Assembly: GCA_030374805.1 (NCBI GenBank)
Contig: JARGSG010000223.1
Span: forward strand, 744,001-808,000
Direction of reading: 5' to 3'
Source of the DNA: Gracilaria gracilis
Lineage: Eukaryota; Rhodophyta; Florideophyceae; Gracilariales; Gracilariaceae
Length of the DNA: 64,000 bases
A program made the translations under genes and the position numbers. Under the pieces are notes generated by a model. That model made no database searches. It was not told the origin of the DNA and was given only the letters and a program-made list of their open reading frames with translations. This document shows positions 42,756-53,662 of the stretch, in pieces (the stretch's first letter is position 1; each line of letters opens with the position of its first letter).

Positions 42756-44735
42756 CTATATTTTCCGCGCTACTCGGAAAGACAACCATCCAGCGTAGGT
42801 GGGAGCGGGCGTCCCCCTCACGAGGAAGGTCCAGCACCCCCCCTGTGATCCAGAAAGGTGGCCCTGAGGCCCTAGCTGTGCTAGTATCGCTGCCCGCAGT
42901 TGCGTGATATTGCCGGATGCCCCGGACGCGTCCACCCAGTGTTCCCCATGAAACTGGGAGATGATGGCTGTGCGGTCGGGCCCAGCTGCCCTGGCACCCA
43001 TGACCCCACCTCCTACTGGATCCGTGTGAAAATGACCACCACCGTGAGACGTACCCAAGTTGGGAGCCTGATTCAACACAACCATGTTTGGCGCCTGGTG
43101 CACGACAGAGGGAGATAACCCAGACGACCCTGGAGCAGCATATGCTGACTGGTTAGAACCCTCAGCTTGAGGAAGTTGACCGCCGTCGCTGGCGATGCCG
43201 ACCCCAGGAATCTGAGGATCGTTGTCAACCATCGGGTCTGGGCCTTCGTAAGGTTGGAAGTATCCGTCTGTCACGACGTAGCCCGTTGAATGCCTCGGTG
43301 TAACTGCGCGTCGCGATCGCGTAGAGCCGTAGCCTCTACCTTGGAGATGAATCTTCTTTCCACAGGGTCATAGAACAATTAGTCACCCGCATACGCAGTT
43401 CGACGTCCCGGAGACCGGTCAGCAGGGTTATTGCCTTGGTGAAGACCGCTCCAAGCGATAGGTACTGCATTCCAGTCGAACTTGTTCATCGCATCCAGAA
43501 GGGAGATCACTGCAATTTAGTTACCCACTCCGCCGAGTACAAGGGAGACATCCAATGAACGGATTCCGTTGCACACCCACGGTGGAAGGTACCGCATTCG
43601 GAACTGATCGTATAGGTCGAAGAGAAAATACACCGCACAGCGGGCCACCCACTCATTGAGTACGACAGACCACCACCCGGAGAACGGATTGGTGGTCAAG
43701 CAACTACCAATATAGGTTAGACACGGCGGAAGATCCATATAGCCACCCCGGCAGGCCTCGTACGCCGCCCACATTTGTGGCAGAGGAACGTAACGTCCAC
43801 GCATGTACTGCGGTCGGATCCTTTTGGCTTTCCCGTTCTGATACGGTATCATATACCTGAATCCGGATCTGGCGTGACGTTCGAAACGGATCATCTGCAA
43901 GAAGTTAGACCGGTGAAAGCGACGAAAGTGACGTAACTCAGCCCGGAGCAACGGTCTAACCCAACAGAGGTAGTTCTGGTTCTTCCCCGCTAGAGGACCC
44001 TGCTCCGAAATGGAGGGAGCCAACGCCGCGAGTTGGTCGCCGTAGCCGATCTCACCCTAGATTCGATAGAAGGCCACGTCAAAACGGTGCTCCTCGGGAA
44101 CCGGAAACTACGAAGGCGTTCTGGAAAGCCGCTGGTACGCGAGGCGGATCATAGCAGTTTGCGCTTGGGCACCGCTCTCGCCGAGTTGATGAACCACCTC
44201 GTAGACTGGCACAGCTACCCTGGTACGCCAGTCGAAGCTCATGGTAACCCAGATATCGAGATCACCCGGGAGTAGACAGCTGCCATCAGCGTACTGCTCG
44301 ATGAGACCATCTTTCTGCACCATCGTGGGATGAACCCAAGGCGCCCCGCAATAGCACAGGTTGTTCCCGTGGATCTACGTTGGGCAGTTCATCGTAAGTT
44401 GGAAGGTTGATCGCCATCGGCACTTGAGAGATGACGTTCGGAGCGATGGAGGACCCAGCCGACGCGTTGCGGTGATGGGATCCCGAAGTGAGTTACTGTG
44501 CGGTATGAAAACCAGAGAAGAACCCCTGTGCAGGCTGATTGGATCCGTCCAGCGGAGTTCCGCCTAAGTTGTTCGGATTGCTCATCGCACGAGGTGGAGA
44601 AACTGGTTGAGAAGCTGAGGAACAGCGCGGTATATGCGGGAGGTTGTCTTCTGCGTACAGGAGTTGGAACGTATGTGGGAGACAGTCACTAGATGCCTCA
44701 TCACTCGGAGCGGCTTGGCTTTTATCCACATCCAT
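42756..44735 (-). pseudogene. Antisense ORF between pol and 3' LTR of Ty3 element 2
   Basis: Four minus-strand frames follow each other away from the 3' LTR: 44735-44493 (starts MDVDKSQAAPSDEASSDC), 44323-44108 (DLDIWVTMSFDW), 44023-43517 (a Trp/Tyr/Arg-rich 168-residue part with FRRFHRSNFLQMIRFERHAR) and 43274-42756 (a Gly/Pro/Gln/Asn-rich end). Together they look like one antisense gene of up to 650 residues with a stop at 44492 and later shifts. No family recognised. It occupies the place where some plant Ty3 elements carry extra or antisense ORFs. The plus strand here has no comparable frame. Confidence 0.5.
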
Positions 44736-44775
44736 GGTGCGTCATCGAACCTCTTGCGAGTTACTCTTGCACTCT

Positions 44776-44788
44776 AAGGAGGGGGAGA
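44776..44788 (+). promoter_or_regulatory. Polypurine tract
   Basis: AAGGAGGGGGAGA, 13 purines ending one base before the TG of the 3' LTR. It would prime plus-strand DNA synthesis. Confidence 0.9.
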
Positions 44789-45605
44789 TGAAGTGGAACG
44801 CGTTCTCGCGGAGTTCAGCGCGGATGCGAGTCATATGAATATGAAGGAGCTACACCTCAGGGAGTGGAATTATGACTAGTTTGTCAAACCATAGTTCATT
44901 GTGGAAGGACCCCATTTGGTATTGCTTATGAGTCCCGTGGCAGTGAGTAGGATAATACACGTGTACGTGTGCAGGCCCCCCTTTTTGGGGATACATTAGA
45001 TTATTTTTATTTATCTATTGGTTTAGTTATTACACTACTTTGCAGGACTGCAAACCACCCCTACTTATGTGTGTGAGCCCGGGCAGTCTCAGTCAAGTAA
45101 ACACGGACAAACGAGTGCTCGGCTCTGACTCAGAAACCCCTGGCGTACGATATACTCCTTGCGGAGAGTCGGCTCCTTGAGAAGGACTACCATCCACCTC
45201 TTGAAGCCAACAGCAAGACTCCCCGCCAATAGTGCGTGTGTTACCAGTGTTTTTGTACTGTTTTGTCGCTGTTTAACAGGTATCGCTCACCCCGATTACT
45301 GGTGTCACTCGTTTGCTCTCGCTCCATTTCCCTTACCTGGTCTCGCATTCCGCGGTCCACGATACCACTCTTGTGAGGATCATCCACCCTTTGGTAAGCT
45401 CATCGATCCGTACCACAGTATACCGCTCCAATCCCGACTCATCGGCTCCCTGCCATCCTCGCTTCCTTCTTCAAGACGGTGGGTCCCGGTCTTACACCCT
45501 TTTTACGCCCCCATCATGCGAGGGGCTGTGTTTGCTCAGCTACTCCACCTGGGAGGAAGATACCGAACGTCTTCGTGTGTTCTTCACGTCTGGGTTTGCA
45601 CTACA
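44789..45605 (+). repeat. 3' LTR of Ty3 element 2
   Basis: Begins TGAAGTGGAACGCG and ends GGGTTTGCACTACA; followed by the CCCAC target duplication. Collinear with 35904-36719. Confidence 0.95.
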
Positions 45606-45610
45606 CCCAC

Positions 45611-48600
45611 TATTTCTATCAATAATCTCTCCACCCCACACACGATTTTGGTTTTCAGCTTCGCCAAAACAGCGGAGCTCCTCAACGCAACAGACGACGT
45701 TCTACGCAACTCACTCAGTTCTCGCTCTATAACAGTCGCAATCGACACTAATCGCAAGAAATTTTTGCCGGCAGCTCTCGAAACCCAACTTAATGCACAG
45801 AAAAACCAACAGTTTGCAACTCCAAAGTCTGTAATAGGTCGTATACTGTCGCTGACTGTGAGCAAGATTTCGGAAGCGTCCAATGCCGTTCCTTCTTCAT
45901 TTTTGGTGCTTCTAAAACGAGCTCATCAATTTGACGGGACTCTTCGCTCCTCCCTCTGACGAGCCGTCCAGAGAACAACTGTCTCACCTGGCAAAGACCT
46001 GGAAGTTGGTCGCACTCAAAACTGTGCGTGCTAAAGCAGCCGTTCAGCAGACCGCCGTGGCAACGGTGGCGACTCAAATCCCTAACATCCTTCCCCCTCT
46101 CCCGCACACATCAGCATTAGCAAAATCTTCTGGGAAACGGCCATTACGATGCAGTGCAACCTGACGCAGACAGAGAGCAGCCCAAATAGCCACCAAAGAA
46201 AAATCTGAAAGTCACGTCCGTTAGCGGCATTACCATCATCGATGAGAATAGAAAAAGCACTGTTACTCGGTCTTTTCAGCTGGGTCCGTACCCGGGAAAG
46301 GCTACGTCCATGTTAGACCTTTGCGTGCCGAACTAATCGCAGGAAAGCTGATCAAAGGGCTATTAATGAGACGGGCTGCATCGAGTCAGCCATCGTTAAG
46401 TTTCAGTGGCTCAGTGATCAAAATGGCGAGATCATGGCTGCAGAAGGAGAAGCATACACGCTCGAACGAGTCCTGCACCTCGCCCTATTTTAGCAGAACA
46501 CAATGGAGGACGCGCTAGAGCAGTTCCCCTGGACCGAGGTGGCAGTACGCAGGTTGTAGGCACTCATGTACGTCGAGAACAACGTCTGCAGGATGCATTT
46601 GCCCCAATCCGTCGTGTAGACGGCGACAAATCCTATCCTGGAATCCAATCCTGGCCAAAACTCCTTCCGGATTACGACTCATCCCTCGCTCGCACATTGG
46701 CAATGAACGCCAAACCCCACAACGCCTTCAAATCAATGAAAGCGATACAGGCTCGCAACCCCCGGCCAACAAGACCCGACACACACCAGCCCAGGATGTA
46801 GAAGCGCAACAACTAAGAACCCCGAAGATCAACAGATGCCAGTAAATCTGTTTTCCGACATCAAATCTCAAGGCCCCCCAACCATTCTCAACATATTCCC
46901 CCTTCCGACTGTCGCTCTTTCGTATCCCTTCTAATCTAAGCCGAGTAATATCTGCAATCAACCTCTCTTTCGCCCCCACGGAACCGATCCTTCATGAACC
47001 CTCTTAATACGCCAGTGCGCAAATATCTAAGTCTAAAACAGCCTGCATTGAATCCACTCGTTGAAGGCTGCTCCAGCACTGCACAAACCCCTCCCGTTCC
47101 CCCTCAGCTACTCAAGCTCTCGAGGTCACTCTGCCGTATCAGAATGGAAAACTAGTCCCATTCGATGTCACCTTCTTGCCGCACTCGCTACGCGGTTCCT
47201 TTGTACCCTTGCGCCGAGAAATCCTTGGCCTTCCCAGAACACGCCCTTCCCAATTCCGATATTCATGGGAGCAGCACCATCCTCCCGAGTCGCAAAAACC
47301 CTTCGCTGACTCAAAGACCAAATCATTCGTGCTGCCACTTCAGAAAGCCGCAATCTGCGCTCCTTCTCAGCCGCCCAAGCCCTCGTGCCCGCCTAAAGAC
47401 TACGCTCTGATTCTCAGAAGAAAGCACGATTCCGGTATGCTGGCGTGGGAAGAAGTTTTTCGAGAAAAAAGGGTCCAAACCAGGTTGCGAAACGTTCTCA
47501 CGATTTCCCTCTTCGCCATCGGTAAATCCAAAATGGCGCAACGCCCAATCAGCTGGCTAACGGAGCAAAACGCCCTTATTCTGAACCCGCCTAATACTGC
47601 TCCCCCGACCCCCGATCTTTTCAAAACCATCTACTAGACGGATGTGCCTCTATGTTCAGTATTCCTCGACATTGAAAATGTGTTCCACAATATACAGCTC
47701 CTTCCTTGGTTTGCGAACCTCTCTCTTCTCCAAGCAGTATCTTTTGGTAGTCTCCCCGGGACCGTGCAGCAGACCCTAACCTCAATTTTTGGCCGTAGGC
47801 CAAAACAGAGAGAACTTCTCCGTCACTTTCAACGGACCCTCCCGATGGGTTTCAAAGGGGCCGTCCATATTGCACACCACATGGTCTCTGCGGCAATTCG
47901 AGACTCCCTCCGCCGACTCAGGCTAGCGCTTCTTGCTCACTACCCGACCTCTCTGGCTTCACTGGCGTCATCAGCTCCCTGTCATATTCTCTCAAACAAT
48001 TAGGCGTTGCTTCTCCACATCATCGAAGATGTTAACCTTACTCTTGCGGGCTGGGAACAAGCACAAGTTAAATCATTACAGCTTCATATAACAAATCTCG
48101 TCTTAGAACGCGGGCTCCCTATGAAAGCGACAAAATCATCTCCTCCAGCGTACGTCGAGCCAAATTTAATCAATTTCATAGGCTGGATATGAGATGTACG
48201 TCAGCGCATCATCTCTTTTTCCGACAACAAGCTCTCCGCCGTCATATCGCACGCCAACTTCTTCGCCCAGAGTTTTCACGTAACCAAAAGGTTGCCAGTT
48301 GACGAGGAGAACCAGATTGAACAGCTTTTGAGTAAGATCGTCTGGCTTGGGCTCGGTAACCCACCGGTCCTCTCAGCTCTCTCAGACTCTTACCGCCTCC
48401 TTCATGGACATTCGTCGAACGCAGTAGCAGTGCGAAATGTTGCTATCGAGTTAGAGAACATCGCAGGTCTCCTGTTTCTCTCGCGTTTCTCCCTTGGAAC
48501 ATTCTTGTCGAACACTGTCGTCGCTTTCGATGCCTCTCTTAGCAAAGGTGCCGACGTTTACACAACAATCCCCGCCCACACAGCACTCCATCTCTCGGAA

Positions 48601-48850
48601 GCCGCTTCAAGTTCTAGAATGTCCCCCTGCCTTCTCGGTGAGCCAATGGTGCTATCAAATGGGAAAACATTCTTGCCAGTCTCCCCTGCCCGCAGCACAA
48701 AGAACGATCACATCGAGGACTTTGTGAACTCTTCCTGCTGAAATATGGCCTTCGCTCACGCTTGGGAACGTATCGAGCTTATTAATATCCTGGAAGGACG
48801 AACAGCGCTTCTAGTGCCCCGGTGGTTTATATCAAAGCGAATCATCTGAA
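45611..48850 (+). pseudogene. DIRS-like element: gag-like part, reverse transcriptase and RNase H
   Basis: From 47176 to about 48850 one frame is open except for stops at 47635, 48001, 48190 and 48739. It holds a reverse transcriptase of the DIRS kind: SVFLDIENVFHNIQL (metal-binding Asp), LPMGFKGAVHIAHHM, then a helical connection, and the RNase H start VVAFDASLSKGADVY. The YxDD box is not recognisable (near 48007-48040 only LHIIEDV). The part 45611-47170 is open in pieces and may be Gag; no motif was seen there. The Ty3 element 2 insertion lies on its left side. Confidence 0.6.
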
Positions 48851-48956
48851 AAAGAGTAATAATTTTTTCTGACTCTCTCGTGGTCGTCGGTGCCCTGTCA
48901 AAATGCAGATCATCCCACAAAGCCCTTAACCGCATAGCCCAAAAGTTCTGCGCGCT

Positions 48957-50424
48957 ATGCCTGGCCGCCGACTTGCACCCCATCTTGGTGCACATAAGCA
49001 CATCAATAAATCTTGCCGATCAGCCCTCTCGAGACTGAGTGCAGCTGCTCCACCCGCAACGCAAACCACTGCAACCATCCTTACACCCGCTGCCGCCCTT
49101 ATACGTCAGATCCTGCATCCCAGGACACAGACTACAACCAGCCACGTTTCCCATGCATCGAGCCAGCAGAGCAGCAAAAGCGCACCGCAATCCTTAGTGG
49201 TTTGGCCTGCAACAGGTCCCAGGATACCAAGACCCACTCGGTCGTTCTTCGACCAACACCCCTTAATAACGCTCACGATCAAGCCACCGACCGTTGCCAA
49301 GTACTGCAACGCCCTTGACGCGTTCACGAAAATTCATTCTACGCAGTTCACCTGCTTTGACGATTTGGACGAGCAGCTCAGAGTATACATCAAAAAAGCC
49401 TTCGAGGACAGCCCGAGAGCAGGGATAGAGCAGGAGATGGTGAATGCACTCTGCGCTTTGTATATGTTCGACAATCGGTGTAAGACAATGCTGCCGCTCC
49501 CTCATAGAAGCCTAAAAGGCTGATAAAAAGCCCATATCGCCAAATCCTCTACGCCTTATACCATAAAAATCTCTTTTGCTCTCGTGCACAGGCTTTGGTC
49601 AAAAAGAAAAACAAGACGGGAATCGCTCTTTCTGTAGCCTGGGCCGGCTATTTGCGCATCAACAAAGTGCTGAATATTCGCGCGTGAGACGTTGCTCTTA
49701 CGAGGGAGGCTAGAGTGTCAGGATCCGGGCCAAAAGTTGCAGGAGTTGCAATAATGGATGCTAAGATCGGTGGAATGCAGTTTGTTCCTGTAAAAGATTC
49801 TTTACCCATTGCTCTTCTATCAGGATATTTATCGTCAAAACTAAGAGCCGAATCGGAAGATCTTCTTTTGAAAGTATCCTATCAAAAGTATGCAAAGAAT
49901 GTCGACACTACTGTCAAGCATTTTGGTTTAAACAATATGAAGTTTACTACGCATTTGGCGCGCATCGGAGGCGCTTTGCATGATTTTATTACTGGAATGG
50001 ATGTCAAGGACATTGCCATCAAAGGCAGGTGGAGTTCTTTGAGCTAATTACGTCATTATTTGACAACCGGTCGGGCTTGCTTGATGAAGATGAATTAGTG
50101 CAGAAAAGCTTTGCGCTTTGGACAGTGCCTTCAATTACCTCGAAACTTTTTGTTTTGGCTGACGCAGTGAATGATGTCCTGCGGTTAGCATATCTGGGTA
50201 AAAGAGATGTAACCACGCAAAGCTGCGTTAGTTTCTTGCCAAAAAGGAGTTTGGAAGGTGAAAGAAAAGCCCTTCATACCTTCCAGCATCGCAAGAAAGC
50301 CATACTCACCAAAGCCCTACCGATTAAAGTAATAGCATATAGCGTCATTAGATGGAAGCAGCAAACTGATGCAGCCGTTATCTCGCCGGTTCTTCCTCTC
50401 TTCATCTCTCCACCTCTAATGTGA
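48957..50424 (+). pseudogene. Tyrosine recombinase of the DIRS-like element
   Basis: Core-binding part at 49200-49510: TIKPPTVAKYCNALDAFTK, LDEQLRVYIKKAFED, LPHRSLKG. Catalytic part in another frame at 49590-50090: WAGYLRINKVLNIR (first Arg), QFVPVKDSLP, FTTHLARIGGALHDF (His-x-x-Arg), IAIKGRWSS (Trp), and after a TAA stop at 50045, LRHYLTTGRACL with the nucleophile Tyr. All tyrosine-recombinase catalytic positions can be seen although the frame is broken. The enzyme would insert the circular cDNA by recombination, without target duplications, which separates DIRS elements from LTR elements. The continuation 50050-50424 is a charged C-terminal tail. Confidence 0.75.
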
Positions 50425-52439
50425 TCACACCCCGGCGTGTTCCTGAGCGGCCTCGCGGCCTCTCACCCCTATCTCATTCTGTCTATATTGGCTTTCTACA
50501 GCTTTTTTCTTTGCCATAATGCCAATCGGGACCCGTTCTCACCCTTGGGACGGCAGTCTACCGCGATATTGAAGTAAAAACTTTGTGCGACGTATTGAAA
50601 CCATGGCGTCAAACTCCACTCTGTTGCCTTGCGTTAGAATCTTTCATGGATCTCGCATATTCTCGCAACGCATAGTGGCTAGAGCATTTTCATTTGTACA
50701 GTAGGCATCTTGATCCTCTACATAAAAGCGGCAAAATTTGTAGGAAGTACTACTGCTTCGTAGAGAACACGAACAAGCCACAAAACCGGTAATGCCACGT
50801 AGATTCGATATTTTTAAAAGACATCTTTATCATCTAACATAGACGAAGCAATGCAAAGACCAACACACATGGTGGTAGGTGTTGCAGGGATCATATCTAA
50901 ACGAAAGAAAAACACTTTTCGCACTGCTGCTCCTACTGCATTTGCAGTCATGACTGCCAGCATGACCGGATATGGACGTGGCAAGCACACTGTTCAACGA
51001 AGAGTGGCAGAGTGGCGAGTGTTTGAGGCGGATAGGACCGAAATGTTTGCTGCAAAGTCGCCGTTGGCTCAGAATTAGTGAGCACGGGATGGAGGACGGA
51101 GAAGCTGTCATGGTTAACGCGAGAGGATGCGCCATCAACGGTTTGATAGATCACGTCTCAATTGGCCATTGCTTTTAGCGGGCGGTGCGTGGTGTTCAAG
51201 ATGAGAAAAATGGCAAGCCATACACTATGGCACTTGCAGAGAGGTGCTCTGCAAGTCACACAATGTTGCAGCCATTCATATTAGATATGGCCACTTAGGA
51301 GGCGCCATGTAAAGAGAAAGCTTCCATTTCCTATTTCCATACAAAAGAAAGTGACGGCCTTAAGGCCTGTTCCAAACAACAAATACAAAATATGAATTAC
51401 AAAATATGTAAAAAATAAATTAGATGGTTACATTCCAAAACAAAGTACAGTGAGTAACGCGATATAGTGCCACCCTCGTTTACAGTCAGTAGTGGGGCAC
51501 TATTGTGAAGTGCGCGTTATTCAGATGACTAGTAATAATCACGTTCAAACGACCTCTTTAATCATTGCGCCACGCGTCGACATAATCGGCTTCGGGATAC
51601 CCTCTCTACGCTGTTAAGAAGCCCACAGTTTTGCTTCGTAGTTTAACGTGAGCATCCATTTCCTTCAAAATCTCATCTGCTCCCCCACCAACAAAAACGT
51701 TTAGATTTCCTGATAGATGATGCAAAATTTGCTTCTAAGCATATCAGAATCAATGTGGCTGTCTTGGGTCTCCACAAAAGACATAATTTAGCTTGGGCTG
51801 CCGAAAAGCCGCTGGAGCGGCTACAAACAATAAAAAGCAGAGACAAACAAATGACAATTATTTGTACTGCCAGAACAACTACCAATTTACGACAATAGAG
51901 AAAATACGCAGTGCGAATTTCGTAGCGTCTTTCGTTCCCACGTTGAGCACATGTGACACGATACGAAATTTTGGTAAAGATACAAAAATCAATATGACAA
52001 AAACTCGAAATATGCGAAAGTAATTTTCGAATTCGTCTGAATGGCGCATTCGTCCCGCTTGGGCTGTAATTCTGCGAGTCTCTCGGTTCCACAACAAAAC
52101 TAACCAGTATATACCGGTCTTTTCTGAATTAGTGCTACCGGCTTCGACCCAAAACGTGACCAGAATCCTTGTGCCATCGACATTTAACAACATGCACATC
52201 TTTACCGTTAAGTATGAGTAATCCATTTTCGCCTGTTTCTAACAATTCTGCGGTGGACTGTAGACAAGGCCAGGCTCTTTACTTTTTAAACCCTTCATTT
52301 AAGAAACAACCATCCTCTCCGCCAAACTAAAGCACTGAAATTGAATACAATAGGTTAGATATAATTTTCGGAAACCAGACTGCAACTTTTCCAACCACAG
52401 CCCAACTACGAAGGTTTAGTTTCACAAAAACATTTCGTA
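50425..52439. other. Non-coding stretch right of the DIRS-like element
   Basis: No supported gene. An imperfect palindrome at 51456-51518 (AACGCG...ATAGTGCC / GGCACTAT...CGCGTT) may be the end of a small element. The 3' repeats expected of a DIRS element were not identified. Confidence 0.4.
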
Positions 52440-53119
52440 AACTACTGCTTCAAAGCGTACGCTCCGCAGATGCTCACCAGGCTGAGTACGGAGAAAACGA
52501 AAAGAAGTTTGAAGAAATGCGCCAGTTGTTCTTGCAGAATGTTCAGTCTCGCGTCTTGCAGCATCAATCTATGCCTTCTGTGAAGACGTTGCGAGACAAA
52601 TGTAGATCCATTCTCTCTCTCCATCGAAAAGAAAACAGAGAAAACTCTGCCTTCTCGAGAATTGCAGAAGAATGAAGCGCATTTTACATTCTTCTGGATG
52701 GACTCATGACGGAGAAAGAACAATTTGATATACAAGAAGCAGAGAAGAGAAATTCAGCCTCCCAAGAAGAAGAAAAACTAGTGGCGGCAGGGAAGCGGAT
52801 CCAAGAGATGTAATTAGACAGGAGGCGGGAAAAAGTAGCCGAGCTTGCTACCAAGAATGAACCTACAGGGGCTTCAGAACGGCACTCACGAAGTCGAAAA
52901 TCAGGAGTATATGATATTGATGATCACGATACAAGTATGAGTAGGGCATTGGAGGAGAAACGAATGCCTGAGGAGCGCAGACTTTCTGTTCATCAACAGG
53001 ATCTAGAACTCAGACAGAAGCAGTGGGAGGAAAATAAGAAGAATCGTGAACTTTCACGGGAGCAGAACAAGATGCGACTAAAATTAATCAGTACTTTCAT
53101 CTTGCATTTGAAGAAGTAG
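52440..53119 (+). pseudogene. SANT-like / coiled-coil transposon ORF
   Basis: One frame with stops at 52672 and 52810. It begins EEMRQLFLQNVQSRVL, SVKTLRDKCRSILSLHRKEN, then YILLDGLMTEKE: the order of a SANT/Myb-like accessory protein of Harbinger elements, where K.L.D....L...HK precedes an L(L/E)D segment. The C-terminal 60 residues from 52937 are a charged coiled coil (LSVHQQDLELRQKQWEENKK). A Harbinger-like transposase lies at 58000-59156. Pairing the two is inference. Confidence 0.5.
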
Positions 53120-53662
53120 ACGCATAACACTGCCCAAAATAACTAAAACACCTTCTGCATGGTCTGTATGGTCTTTTCCTGGTTTCTGTTTGTTGTACAT
53201 TGCGTCCATGTTTCCATGAACCATGCAAACAGCATATTCCCGATGAAATAGAATCTACAAATCGCGGAATGGAGGGATAAGTGGGGGGCAGTGTGGACGC
53301 CATTTCACCGTTATAAGTACAGAGGCATTTTCAAGCCACACAGAATGGCAGGCAAGAGTAAAGAAGCTCCTTCTCTCCGTTGAAAAAAGTCTTGGGTGGA
53401 CTGCGGTACCAGTAATTATGAAGGCATATCGTTGGATGCGCCAAAAAGAAATCGACGCCACCTCCATGATTTCGTGGCCGAGTATCTTTTTGCTGACTGC
53501 TTAGACCCTGTTTAGAAAGGCCCAGTTTCATCGCAAAGAACCCCGTAAGATAGCCTCGACCCTGCATAACATCTTGCTGTCTCCGCTTGCTCTTTTTTAT
53601 GGTATTAAATCCTTCGAAGCTAGTGCATTCGCTCGAACATCACATTACTCTCCAACACCTCA
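53120..53662. other. Region without a supported gene
   Basis: Two minus-strand frames (53255-53467, 53331-53567) contain no motif I recognise. The first third of the SPB1-like gene should lie here but cannot be read. Confidence 0.35.

Larger units (their letters stand above)
35904..45605 (+). mobile_element. Full-length Ty3-type retrotransposon 2 with target duplication
   Basis: 9702 bases bounded by direct LTRs of 816 and 817 bases, each TG...CA, and flanked by the five-base direct repeat CCCAC (35899-35903 and 45606-45610). The polypurine tract AAGGAGGGGGAGA (44776-44788) ends exactly at the 3' LTR. Inside are a deleted gag-pol, an integrase, a long Ser/Thr-rich tail with chromodomain, and an antisense ORF. 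In the first 60 LTR bases 8 differ between the copies, so the insertion is old. Confidence 0.95.
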
